Positions 16,667 to 24,457 of a stretch of 64,000 nt of DNA are shown here, piece by piece. This DNA is from Janibacter limosus (GTDB lineage: Bacteria; Actinomycetota; Actinomycetes; Actinomycetales; Dermatophilaceae). The stretch is taken from contig NZ_CP036164.1 in assembly GCF_004295485.1 (NCBI RefSeq), positions 3,100,001-3,164,000 of the forward strand, written 5' to 3'. The first letter of the stretch is position 1. The number at the start of each line of letters is the position of its first letter. The notes beneath the pieces were generated by a model. That model was not told where the DNA came from, searched no databases, and worked only from the letters and a program-made list of their open reading frames with translations. Both the position numbers and the translations under genes were made by a program.

Positions 16667-16695
16667 CCATTGGTGACAGGAAGTGTCCGCAATGG
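16667..16695. promoter_or_regulatory. Nested dyad in the WYL regulator/DinB divergent promoter
   Basis: An inner GACA-n5-TGTC (16675-16687) is enclosed by CCATT/AATGG arms (16667-16671, 16691-16695). The position between the divergent regulator and DinB genes makes it the likely operator. Confidence 0.5.
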
Positions 16696-16762
16696 GGTCG
16701 ACAGTGGATCTCAGACGAAGGGCGAGGGACCTCCCTTCGCACACCGAGACAAGGAGCACCCC

Positions 16763-17353
16763 ATGTACGCACCGGCCGTCCACGACGAGAGCACCGGCTA
16801 CGCCGAGTACGTCGACCAGCAGCTCGAGGCGCTGCGCGCCAGCGCCCACGGCCTGACCGAGGAGCAGGCCCGCCTCACCCCGACCCGGTCAGCGCTGTCG
16901 ATCGGCGGGATCATCAAGCACACGAGCTATGTCATCGCTCCGCCCGAGGACAAGCAGGGACGCGTCGAGGAGGGCGGCGAGGTCAGCGCCGACGCCTTCG
17001 CGGCCTTCATGGACACCTTCGCGCTGCGTGACGACGAGACCCTGGCGGGGACGATCGAGGTCTTCGACCGGCGCCGGGTCGCGATCGTCGAGTGGGTCGC
17101 CTCCCGCGACGCCGATGCCGACTCGAGCGTCCCGCCGGCCCCGTGGTTCGGCCAGATGACCAGCTCGGACGTCAAGCTGCGCTACTCCCTCGTCCACGTC
17201 ATCGAGGAGCTGGCCCGGCACGCCGGCCACGCCGACATCATCCGCGAGCAGATCGACGGGGCGCAGAGCGGCGAGCTCGTCCTCGCCGACACGGGGCGAC
17301 CGGCGACCCCCTTCGCCCAGCCCTGGTCCGCCAAGGAGCCCGCCACGTCATGA
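16763..17353 (+). CDS. DinB-family (DUF664-like) four-helix protein
   Basis: 196 residues with the DinB pattern: an N-terminal helix ending in LTEEQAR, a central His (GGIIKHTSYV) and a C-terminal HVIEELARHAGHADIIREQI, whose histidines form the metal site. Members act as metal-dependent thiol transferases, but most are uncharacterised. The start ATG has AAGGAGCACC. It is followed 7 bp later by a VOC gene on the same strand. Confidence 0.85.
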   Translation: MYAPAVHDESTGYAEYVDQQLEALRASAHGLTEEQARLTPTRSALSIGGIIKHTSYVIAPPEDKQGRVEEGGEVSADAFAAFMDTFALRDDETLAGTIEVFDRRRVAIVEWVASRDADADSSVPPAPWFGQMTSSDVKLRYSLVHVIEELARHAGHADIIREQIDGAQSGELVLADTGRPATPFAQPWSAKEPATS

Positions 17354-17360
17354 TGTCCGG

Positions 17361-17993
17361 GTGAGGATCACCGGACTCGTCATCAGCTCCCCCGACGTCG
17401 CCGCCACGCAGGCCGCGTGGCGGCGCTTCGGCGCGCTCGACCGGGAGGTGCTGGTCGAGGCCGGCGACGACGGCAGCCTGGCCGCGCTCGTCCTCGGCGT
17501 CGACGACGTGGCCGCGACCGAGCGCCTGCTCCAGCGACGCGGGCTCGAAGGTGACGCAAGCGGCTTCGACGTGGGCGGTCTGCGGTGGCGACTGGCCCCC
17601 TTCGTCCCCGGCGAAGGGAGCGACCTCGCCCTCGACCACGTCGTCGTGCGGACCGGTGACCCCGAGCGGGCCGCTGCCGACCACGGCGCCCGGCTCGGTC
17701 TGGAGCTGCGGCTGGACCGCCGGCTGGAGGAGCACGGCTTCCGCGGGCTCTTCTTCCGCTGCGGTGATGCGGTGGTCGAGGTCGTGGCCCCGACGAAGGG
17801 GGTCGACGGCCCCGACGTCTTCGGTGGGATCGCCTGGCGCACAAGGGATCTCGAGGCAACCCGAGAGCGCCTGGTCGGCGCCGGCGTGGAAGTCTCCGAG
17901 GTCCGGGTCGGGCGCAAGCCCGGCACCCGGGTCGCCACCGTCCGCGACCCCGCGCTGGGCACCCCCACCCTCCTGATCCAGCAACCCGCCTGA
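17361..17993 (+). CDS. VOC-superfamily (glyoxalase-like) protein
   Basis: 210 residues built from two VOC beta-alpha-beta-beta-beta modules. ALDHVVVRTGDPERA begins the second module. Metal ligands appear partly conserved (His in LDHVVV, Glu in VVEVVAP). The function is unknown; typical roles are glyoxalase, dioxygenase or antibiotic-binding. The start is the GTG at 17361, 7 bp after the DinB gene, so the two are probably co-transcribed. Confidence 0.8.
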   Translation: MRITGLVISSPDVAATQAAWRRFGALDREVLVEAGDDGSLAALVLGVDDVAATERLLQRRGLEGDASGFDVGGLRWRLAPFVPGEGSDLALDHVVVRTGDPERAAADHGARLGLELRLDRRLEEHGFRGLFFRCGDAVVEVVAPTKGVDGPDVFGGIAWRTRDLEATRERLVGAGVEVSEVRVGRKPGTRVATVRDPALGTPTLLIQQPA

Positions 17994-17995
17994 GC

Positions 17996-18019
17996 GCGCA
18001 TCTCCTTGAGGTCGTGCGC
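17996..18019. repeat. Family A dyad repeat, single copy
   Basis: Reverse-orientation copy of the GCGCA/CCTTAAGG/TGCGC core with one change in the centre (CCTTGAGG). It starts 3 bp after the VOC stop codon and lies 40 bp upstream of the M20 start. Confidence 0.85.
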
Positions 18020-18058
18020 ACTCACTGCCCTTCTCGCGGGCGGGTGCAGACTGGAGCC

Positions 18059-19321
18059 ATGGTCACTGCTGCACAGACCCTGCTGACCCACCTCGACGAG
18101 CTGGTGCCGGCGCACCTCGACCTCTACGAGGACCTGCACAGCCACCCGGAGCTGAGCTTCCAGGAGCAGCGCACCTCCGGCATTGTCGCCGTCCGGCTGC
18201 GTGAGCTCGGCTACGAGGTGACGACCGAGATCGGCCCGACGGGCCTGGTCGGGGTGCTGCGCAACGGCGACGGCCCCACGGTCCTCTCCCGCGCGGACAT
18301 GGACGCCCTGCCCGTGCTCGAGGAGAGCGGCCTGCCCTACGCCTCGACCGCCACCGCGACCGATGCCGAGGGGCGCGCGGTGCCCGTCATGCACGCGTGC
18401 GGCCACGACATGCACGTCACCTGCCTGCTCGCCACGGCCCAGCTGCTCGCGGAGCACCGCGAGACCTGGTCGGGCACCTTCACCGCCCTCTTCCAGCCGG
18501 CCGAGGAGGTCGGCACCGGCGCCGCCTCGATGGTCGACGGTGGTCTGGCGGCGGCAATCCCGACCCCCGACGTGGCGCTGGGCCAGCACGTCATGGGCCT
18601 GCCCCACGACACCGTCGCCAGCCGACCCGGCCCGGCGATGTCGGCGGCCGACAGCATCAAGGTCACCGTGCACGGCCGCGGGACGCACGGGTCGATGCCG
18701 CACATGGGCATCGACGCCGTCCTGCTCGCCAGCTCGATCGTCGTGCGGCTGCAGGGGATCGTGGCCCGCGAGCTCGCGCCCGGCCAGTTCGGCGTCGTGA
18801 CGGTCGGCAGCCTGCAGGCGGGCTCCAAGAGCAATGTCATCCCCGGCACCGCCACCCTGCTGCTCAACCTGCGCAGCTACGACGACGCGACCCGCACCCG
18901 GCTGCAGGCGGCGGTCGAGCGGATCGTGCGGGCGGAGTGCGAGGCGTCCGGCTCGCCCCGGCCTCCGGACTTCGAGTACACAGACCCCTTCCCGCTGACC
19001 GACAACTCCCCGCAGGTGCACGCGCGGGTGTCGGCGGCCTTCACCGAGCACTTCGGCGACAAGGCGATCGCGATGGAGCCGTCGACGGGCAGCGAGGACT
19101 TCAGCCACATCCCACGGGCCCTCGGTGCGCCGTACCTCTACTGGGTCTGGGGCGGCTTCGACCCCGGGACCTACCACCGCGCCGAGGCAGACGGCACGCT
19201 CAACTCGACGATCCCCGGCAACCACGCGAGCACCTTCGCCCCCGTGGCCGAGCCCACCCTGCGCACCGGCGCCAGCGCGATGACGGTCGCGGTCCTGTCC
19301 TACCTGGCGAAGGGGGCCTGA
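18059..19321 (+). CDS. M20-family amidohydrolase (hippurate/N-acyl-amino-acid hydrolase type)
   Basis: 420 residues. The M20D signature is clear: LHSHPELSFQE, RADMDALPV, HACGHDMH (metal ligands), FQPAEEVGTGA (catalytic Glu pair), HGRGTHGSMPH in the dimerisation domain and a C-terminal STGSEDFS...H. It hydrolyses N-acyl or amide bonds of small substrates in the cytoplasm with two metals. The stop codon lies inside a perfect hairpin that probably terminates the message. Confidence 0.9.
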   Translation: MVTAAQTLLTHLDELVPAHLDLYEDLHSHPELSFQEQRTSGIVAVRLRELGYEVTTEIGPTGLVGVLRNGDGPTVLSRADMDALPVLEESGLPYASTATATDAEGRAVPVMHACGHDMHVTCLLATAQLLAEHRETWSGTFTALFQPAEEVGTGAASMVDGGLAAAIPTPDVALGQHVMGLPHDTVASRPGPAMSAADSIKVTVHGRGTHGSMPHMGIDAVLLASSIVVRLQGIVARELAPGQFGVVTVGSLQAGSKSNVIPGTATLLLNLRSYDDATRTRLQAAVERIVRAECEASGSPRPPDFEYTDPFPLTDNSPQVHARVSAAFTEHFGDKAIAMEPSTGSEDFSHIPRALGAPYLYWVWGGFDPGTYHRAEADGTLNSTIPGNHASTFAPVAEPTLRTGASAMTVAVLSYLAKGA

Positions 19322-19333
19322 CCCCCCTTCGCC
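19306..19333. terminator. CGAAGGGGG hairpin overlapping the M20 stop codon
   Basis: Perfect 11-bp arms GGCGAAGGGGG (19306-19316) and CCCCCTTCGCC (19323-19333) with a 6-nt loop that holds the stop codon. The last residues LAKGA are encoded by the left arm. Confidence 0.65.
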
Positions 19334-19361
19334 GGTGGGGCGGGGGCCGCCCCGGACTCAT

Positions 19362-19389
19362 TTGATTGGTTGCGCCATGCAGGTATATA
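19362..19389 (+). promoter_or_regulatory. Promoter of the MarR-MFS operon, leaderless
   Basis: -35 TTGATT (19362-19367), 16-bp spacer, -10 TATATA (19384-19389). The GTG start codon of marR begins at 19398, where transcription would be expected to start, so the mRNA is probably leaderless. No Shine-Dalgarno sequence fits. Confidence 0.6.
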
Positions 19390-19397
19390 GTTGATGG

Positions 19398-19907
19398 GTG
19401 CACACAACCACTCCGGCCGTCGCGGTCCACCTGCAGGAGACGCTGGGTCGCGTCTTCGGTCAGTTCGCCAAGATGATCGCCCGGCGGCAGGCCACCGACC
19501 CCCAGGCCATGAGCCGCACCGACTACTCCCTCCTCGGCGTCCTCGAGCACTGCCCCCACGACGCCGGCATCCGCATCTCCAAGCTGGCCGCCGCCCTCGG
19601 GCACGATCTGTCGACGATCAGCCGTCGGGTCAGCCACCTCGAGAGGCAGGACCTGCTCGAGCGGGCACCCGACCCGAGCGACGGCCGCGCCTACACCGTG
19701 TGCCTCAGCCCGGCCGGCAGGACGGCGCTGCACGACGAGCGCATCGCCCGCACCGGCCTCCTGGGCGCGATCCTCGTCGACTGGCCCGAGGCGGACCTCG
19801 TCGAGCTCGACCGTCTCCTCACCCGCCTCAGCGACGACCTCGCCACCGACGCCGAAGCCGCCCACCGCCCTTCGCCACTCCCCACCACCGCAAGGACCGC
19901 TTCATGA
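19398..19907 (+). CDS. MarR-family regulator
   Basis: 169 residues. The winged helix is obvious: TDYSLLGVLEHCPHDAGIRISKLAAALGHDLSTISRRVSHLERQDLLERAPDPSDGRAY. The 'DPSDGRA' wing is conserved in MarR proteins. The stop overlaps the MFS start (ATGA), so it most likely represses its own operon and is released by a transported drug. The start is a GTG directly at the predicted transcription start. Confidence 0.9.
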   Translation: MHTTTPAVAVHLQETLGRVFGQFAKMIARRQATDPQAMSRTDYSLLGVLEHCPHDAGIRISKLAAALGHDLSTISRRVSHLERQDLLERAPDPSDGRAYTVCLSPAGRTALHDERIARTGLLGAILVDWPEADLVELDRLLTRLSDDLATDAEAAHRPSPLPTTARTAS

Positions 19908-21538
19908 GCACGACAGCCCCCGCTCCCTACAAGATGAGCAAGGAGCATCGGCGTGTCTTCATCGGCCTGATGCTCGGCATGCTCGTTGCCTCGGTCAGCC
20001 AGACGATCGTCGGCCCGGCGCTGCCGCGCATCGTCGCCGAGCTCGGCGGCATGGACCACTACAGCTGGGTCGCCACCGCGGCCATGCTCGTCTCCGCCGT
20101 CACCGTGCCGATCGTCGGCAAGCTGTCCGACCTCTACGGCCGCCGCACCTTCTACATCGGCGGCATCATCGTCTTCATGGTCGGCACGATCTTCGCCGGC
20201 TTCGCCCAGAGCTTCTGGATGCTCGTCATCGCCCGTGGCATCCAGGGCCTCGGCATGGGCACCCTGATGCCCCTGTCGCAGACCATCATCGGCGACATCA
20301 TCCCGCCCCGTCAGCGCGGCAAGTACCAGGGCTTCATGGGCGCCGTCTTCGGCGTCACCTCGGTCGCCGGGCCGCTGGCCGGAGGCGTCGTCACCGACCA
20401 CCTGGGCTGGCGCTGGCTCTTCTTCGTCACCCTCCCGGTCGGTCTGATCGCCCTGACCTTCATCGTCAAGTTCCTCCACATCCCGCACGAGCCGCGCAAG
20501 GCGGTCATCGACTACCCGGGCATCGCGACCCTGTCGACCGCCCTCATCGCCCTCCTCGTCGCCGTCTCCTCCGGCGGGACCTCGTGGGCCTGGGGCTCGA
20601 CCACCTCGCTCGTCCTCTTCGGCATCGCCATCGTCGCGGGCATCGCCTTCGTCCTCATCCAGCTGCGCGCCGTCGAGCCGATCCTCCCGCTGCGCCTCTT
20701 CGCCGACCGCACGATCGCGCTGAGCCTCGTCGCGTCCTTCGGTGTGGCCATCGTGATGTTCGGCTCGATCATCTACATCCCCGTCTACGCGCAGGGAGTC
20801 ATCGGGGTCAACGCCACCAACTCCGGCCTGATCCTGATGCCGCTGATGCTCGGCTTCATCATCTGCGGCATCCTCACCGGGCTGCTCATCACGCGGACCG
20901 GGCACTACCGGCCCTTCATGCTCGCCGGCATCGCGATCATGGGCGGCGGCGTCTTCATGCTGACCCGCCTGGACCACAACGCCACGGCCGGTCAGCTCAC
21001 CCTGGCGATGGTCGTCCTCGGCATCGGCCTGGGCATGGCGATGCAGCAGTACACGCTCATCGTGCAGAACGTCGTCTCCCGCAAGGACATGGGCGTCGCC
21101 ACCGCGTCGACCCAGTTCTTCCGCAACGTCGGCTCGACCGTCGGCATCGCCATCTACGGCACGGTCATGGCCAGCGGTCTGGGTGAGCGCATCGCCTCGC
21201 ACCTGCCGTCCGGCCTGCCGGCCACGGCCACCGGGCACATCGACGCCGGTGCCGTGCTCGACCCCTCCGCCCTCAGCCAGCTGCCTCCGCAGGTCGCCGA
21301 GGCCGTGCGGTGGGGCCTGGCGCAGCAGCTCGGTGACGCCTTCACCCTCGGCCTGCCGGTCCTGGCCGTGGTCTTCCTCGCGACCCTCTTCATCCCGCAC
21401 ACGCCGCTGCGCGAGAGCAACGAGGAGCACCCCGCCGAGGACGCGGGCCAGCACGTGCTCGACGCCTACGCCTCGGAGTCGCCCGACGCCGACCCGCGCA
21501 GCACCGAGCCGCAGCTGACGGCGTCCCCGCGGGCCTGA
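19904..21538 (+). CDS. MFS multidrug exporter, DHA2 (14-TMS) type
   Basis: 544 residues. About 14 membrane segments with motif A GKLSDLYGRR, the antiporter motif VTSVAGPLAGGVV and the N-terminal VASVSQTIVGPALPRI. A ~45-residue acidic C-terminal tail follows. It resembles EmrB/QacA-type drug:H+ antiporters. Co-transcribed with marR upstream. A strong nested hairpin follows the stop. Confidence 0.9.
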   Translation: MSTTAPAPYKMSKEHRRVFIGLMLGMLVASVSQTIVGPALPRIVAELGGMDHYSWVATAAMLVSAVTVPIVGKLSDLYGRRTFYIGGIIVFMVGTIFAGFAQSFWMLVIARGIQGLGMGTLMPLSQTIIGDIIPPRQRGKYQGFMGAVFGVTSVAGPLAGGVVTDHLGWRWLFFVTLPVGLIALTFIVKFLHIPHEPRKAVIDYPGIATLSTALIALLVAVSSGGTSWAWGSTTSLVLFGIAIVAGIAFVLIQLRAVEPILPLRLFADRTIALSLVASFGVAIVMFGSIIYIPVYAQGVIGVNATNSGLILMPLMLGFIICGILTGLLITRTGHYRPFMLAGIAIMGGGVFMLTRLDHNATAGQLTLAMVVLGIGLGMAMQQYTLIVQNVVSRKDMGVATASTQFFRNVGSTVGIAIYGTVMASGLGERIASHLPSGLPATATGHIDAGAVLDPSALSQLPPQVAEAVRWGLAQQLGDAFTLGLPVLAVVFLATLFIPHTPLRESNEEHPAEDAGQHVLDAYASESPDADPRSTEPQLTASPRA

Positions 21539-21568
21539 GCCGCTCCCTTCGTCGCTCGACGGCCGTCA

Positions 21569-21653
21569 CGCCGTAGAGCTCGGCCCCGTCCCGCACCCGC
21601 GGGGCGGGGCCGTCGGCGTGACGCACCCGCGGGGCGAGTCGAGCTCTACGGCG
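21569..21653. terminator. Nested hairpin structure after the MFS gene
   Basis: Outer perfect 14-bp arms CGCCGTAGAGCTCG (21569-21582) and CGAGCTCTACGGCG (21640-21653). The inner hairpin 21581-21612 pairs CGGCCCCG with CGGGGCCG and CCCGC with GCGGG. A third possible pairing (GTCACGCCG/CGGCGTGAC) competes with these. Probably a terminator; the alternative pairings are unusual. Confidence 0.6.
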
Positions 21654-21665
21654 ACCTGCGCCAGA

Positions 21666-21780
21666 GTTACTTGCGGGTACGACACCCACTTGCCATTCCC
21701 GCCCGACGGAAACCCCTGATTTTCCGGGGTTCTGCTCCCTGCCTACCGATGTAGTGCACGTCGTACCCGCAGGTAGCTAA
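21666..21780. repeat. ~120-bp palindromic intergenic element, copy 2
   Basis: Arms 21666-21683 (GTTACTTGCGGGTACGAC) and 21760-21780 (GTCGTACCCGCAGGTAGC...). A central dyad lies around CCCCTGATTTTCCGGGG. It aligns along its length with the reverse complement of 9440-9561. It supplies the stop codon of the minus-strand pseudouridine synthase gene. Confidence 0.8.
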
Positions 21781-22691
21781 AGGAGCGGGAATTGCCGAGC
21801 GCTCACAAACCGCCGCTCGCTGCCGTCGATCGGGTCCACGAGCTCGACGGTGCTGGCCAGGAGCTGCAGCGGCCGGGAGAAGTCGTCGACCGAGACATCC
21901 AGCTCGACCGGGTAGAGCGGGTCGCCCACGATCGGGATGCCCAGATCGTTCAGGTGGAGGCGCAGCTGGTGGGTCCGCCCGGTCTGCGGCGTCAGCCGGT
22001 ACACCGCCAAGTCCCCGACCCGGGACTCGAGCTCGATTTGGGTCACCGCGTTGACCGGGGCGTCGGGCACCACCTGAGCCTGCAGCACCCCGCGCGTCTT
22101 GTGGATGTGGTTGCGGACCGTGACGGGCAGGGCCAGGTCGTCGCGGCAGGGTGCCAGCGCCAGGTAGGTCTTGCGCACCTGCCGGTCGGCGAAGAGCGTC
22201 TGGTACGGCCCGCGCCACCGACGCTCCGTCGCCAGCATGAGCACGCCGGAGGTCACCCGGTCCAGGCGGTGCAGCGGCGAGAGCTCTGGCAGACCCAGCT
22301 CGTCACGCAGCCGGACCACCACGCTCTGGCGCACGTGTCGACCTCGCGGGATCGTCGAGAGGAAGGGCGGCTTGTCCACGACGACGAGCCGCTCGTCGCG
22401 GTGCAGGACGGTCACCTCGCCGGGCACCTCGGGCTCGTCGCGCAGGTCGCGGTGGAACCACACGAAGGTGTGCGGGCGGTAGGCGTCGTCGGCCAGGACC
22501 GCGCGCCCGTCGTCGTAGACGAAGCGCTCATCGGCGAGCATCCCCTCCACGTCGACCTCGTCCGGGCTCTTGTCCCGCAGCCACGCAGCCATCGTCGACC
22601 ACGGTCGCGGTCGCCCGTGGTCGAGGTCGGGCGTGCGCACCCACGCGGCGCTGAGCCCGTGGCGGGCAGGGAGGGGTGAGCGTGGGGGCAC
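21777..22691 (-). CDS. RluA-family RNA pseudouridine synthase
   Basis: 304 residues. After an N-terminal S4-like region (VTVLHRDERLVVVDKPPFLSTIPRG) comes SPLHRLDRVTSGVLML, the catalytic motif HRLDxxTSG with the nucleophilic Asp, then TPQTGRTHQLRLHLNDLGIPIVGDPLY, the conserved RluA C-terminal block. It isomerises uridines in rRNA or tRNA; the target cannot be inferred. I chose the GTG at 22691, because longer frames read through a family B repeat and the divergent promoter. Confidence 0.88.
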   Translation of the reverse strand: MPPRSPLPARHGLSAAWVRTPDLDHGRPRPWSTMAAWLRDKSPDEVDVEGMLADERFVYDDGRAVLADDAYRPHTFVWFHRDLRDEPEVPGEVTVLHRDERLVVVDKPPFLSTIPRGRHVRQSVVVRLRDELGLPELSPLHRLDRVTSGVLMLATERRWRGPYQTLFADRQVRKTYLALAPCRDDLALPVTVRNHIHKTRGVLQAQVVPDAPVNAVTQIELESRVGDLAVYRLTPQTGRTHQLRLHLNDLGIPIVGDPLYPVELDVSVDDFSRPLQLLASTVELVDPIDGSERRFVSARQFPLL

Positions 22692-22707
22692 GATCGAGAG
22701 ACTAGGC

Positions 22708-22746
22708 GCCCTTCGAGATGGTCGCTGCGCGACCTCCTCAGGGACC
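22708..22746. repeat. Family B dispersed repeat, copy 2 (reverse)
   Basis: Reverse complement matches the 15463-15501 copy except for a GCAG loop in place of CCC and one change in the right arm. It lies in the divergent region between the pseudouridine synthase and pirin genes. Confidence 0.8.
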
Positions 22747-22760
22747 ACGAGGGGGAATGT

Positions 22761-22787
22761 TTGATTTTCAACTACTGTTGGTACAGG
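22761..22787 (+). promoter_or_regulatory. Possible pirin promoter with small palindrome
   Basis: TTGATT (22761-22766), 15-bp spacer, TACAGG (22782-22787), with CAAC-n4-GTTG inside the spacer. The -10 is weak. The location upstream of the pirin gene and the local A/T richness support it. Confidence 0.35.
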
Positions 22788-22812
22788 TGACCGCAACCCG
22801 AAGGAGCACCCG

Positions 22813-23835
22813 ATGCCCGCCGTGACCGTCGACAACATCCTCACCCTCCCCCGCGTGACCCAGCCGCGCCCCGACGCGATCTCGCGCCCGGTCCTGTCCG
22901 TGAGCACGGCGCCCAAGAGCTTCGAGGGCGAGGGCTTCCCCGTCCGACGTGCCTTCGCCGGCGTCGACATGGCGCGCCTCGACCCCTTCATCCACATGGA
23001 CCAGATGGGTGAGGTCGAGTACGCCCCCGGTGAGGCGCGCGGCACCAGCTGGCACCCTCACCGCGGCTTCGAGACCGTCACCTACATCATCGACGGCACC
23101 TTCGCCCACGAGGACACCCACGGCGGCGGCGGCCTGATCACCGACGGCGACACCCAGTGGATGACCGCCGGGTCCGGGCTGCTGCACATCGAGGCCCCGC
23201 CGGAGGAGCTCGTCGTCGGTGGTGGCGTCTTCCACGGCCTCCAGCTGTGGGTCAACCTGCCCAGCCACCAGAAGATGTCCGACCCGAAGTACCAGGACAT
23301 CCGCTCCGGCCAGGTCGGTCTGCTCTCCAGCCACGACGGGGGCGCGCTGCTGCGCGTCATCGCCGGCGAGCTCGACGGTCACCAGGGTCCCGGCATGACG
23401 ACGACCCCGATCTCGATGATCCACACGACGATCGCCCCGGGCGCGCGGATGCACATCCCGTGGCCCGAGGACTTCAACGGCCTGGCCTATGTGCTCTCCG
23501 GCCGTGGCGTCGCCGGTCCCGAGCGGCGACCGATCCGCGAGGGTCAGCTCGCCGTCTTCGGCTCCGGCGGCGCGCTCGAGATCGCGGCGGACGACCGGCA
23601 GGACTCGCGCAGCGCCTCGCTCGAGGTCATCCTGCTCGGTGGCCGTCCCATCCGTGAGCCCGTCGCCGCGTACGGGCCCTTCGTGATGAACACCCGCGAG
23701 GAGCTCGTCACCGCCTTCGAGGACTTCCAGGCCGGTCGGCTCGGCGTCATCCCCAAGACGCCCAAGGTCCGTCCCGCGCTCGAGGTCGTCGAGGCGATGG
23801 AGCACGGCGGACACCCCGGGCACGACGTGCTCTGA
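22813..23835 (+). CDS. Pirin family protein (bicupin)
   Basis: 340 residues, the usual pirin length. The metal-binding block is SWHPHRGFETVTYIIDG, with further ligands in LLHIEAP, and the N-terminal DPFIHMDQMG is typical. Pirins bind a single iron or other metal in the N-terminal cupin; some are quercetinases and others transcriptional cofactors. The start ATG at 22813 follows GAAGGAGCACC. A perfect hairpin with CGAAGGGGG arms follows the gene. Confidence 0.9.
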   Translation: MPAVTVDNILTLPRVTQPRPDAISRPVLSVSTAPKSFEGEGFPVRRAFAGVDMARLDPFIHMDQMGEVEYAPGEARGTSWHPHRGFETVTYIIDGTFAHEDTHGGGGLITDGDTQWMTAGSGLLHIEAPPEELVVGGGVFHGLQLWVNLPSHQKMSDPKYQDIRSGQVGLLSSHDGGALLRVIAGELDGHQGPGMTTTPISMIHTTIAPGARMHIPWPEDFNGLAYVLSGRGVAGPERRPIREGQLAVFGSGGALEIAADDRQDSRSASLEVILLGGRPIREPVAAYGPFVMNTREELVTAFEDFQAGRLGVIPKTPKVRPALEVVEAMEHGGHPGHDVL

Positions 23836-23845
23836 GCCCGCAGGT

Positions 23846-23874
23846 CCCCCTTCGCCAGCCGTCGGCGAAGGGGG
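23846..23874. terminator. CGAAGGGGG hairpin between convergent genes
   Basis: Perfect 11-bp arms CCCCCTTCGCC (23846-23856) and GGCGAAGGGGG (23864-23874) with a 7-nt loop, between the pirin gene (+) and the lipoprotein gene (-). A bidirectional terminator by position. Confidence 0.7.
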
Positions 23875-23875
23875 A

Positions 23876-24322
23876 TCAGCGCGTCAGCTGCTGCAAGGAG
23901 ACGTGCACTGTGGCCGGGTCGCCCGGCTCGATGAGCACGAAGCGGCCCCACAGTCCGCCATTGCCGGTCGAGGCGCTGCACCCGCGAGTCTCCGGGCCGG
24001 CCTCGACGTCACCGAGGAGCTCCTGGTGCATCTTCGGCACGAAGGACTGGCGGCCCGCTCCGCCCATCGGCTCGCAGACGGCCTCGGCCTCGACGCGCGG
24101 CGCCGTGAAGGCCAACGCCCATGCGTGCTCGCGGTCGGGCAGGTCCGACGACGTGATCGTGACATCCGTCGCGCCGGCCGGCAGCTCCAGTCCGGCCTGC
24201 TGCATGGCCTCGCTCGGGCTCGGCAGCTCGTCCGTGGGGTCCTGCCCACCCAAGCGGACGCTGGAGCAAGCACTGAGCGTCAGGGCCAGCACCCCGACGA
24301 CGACGTTGGTGCGCAGTGTCAC
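23876..24322 (-). CDS. Small lipoprotein, function unknown
   Basis: 148 residues from the GTG at 24322, which has GGGGAGTC upstream. The N-terminus VTLRTNVVVGVLALTLSAC is a lipoprotein signal with lipobox LSAC. The mature part has two further cysteines (VCEPMGG and RGCSAST) that could form a disulfide, and no recognisable domain. It should be anchored outside the membrane. Longer starts would bury the signal peptide. Convergent with pirin. Confidence 0.7.
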   Translation of the reverse strand: MTLRTNVVVGVLALTLSACSSVRLGGQDPTDELPSPSEAMQQAGLELPAGATDVTITSSDLPDREHAWALAFTAPRVEAEAVCEPMGGAGRQSFVPKMHQELLGDVEAGPETRGCSASTGNGGLWGRFVLIEPGDPATVHVSLQQLTR

Positions 24323-24457
24323 TGGACTCCCCTGGGGTCGACATGGTCGAGGACTCACCGTAGATCTCGAGCTCCAGCGAGATCCCTGCCCTGTGCAGGG
24401 ACGCCAGCCGGGCATCGCTCACCGTGAGCGGTCCGTCCCCCCAGGCCGAGACCGGGC

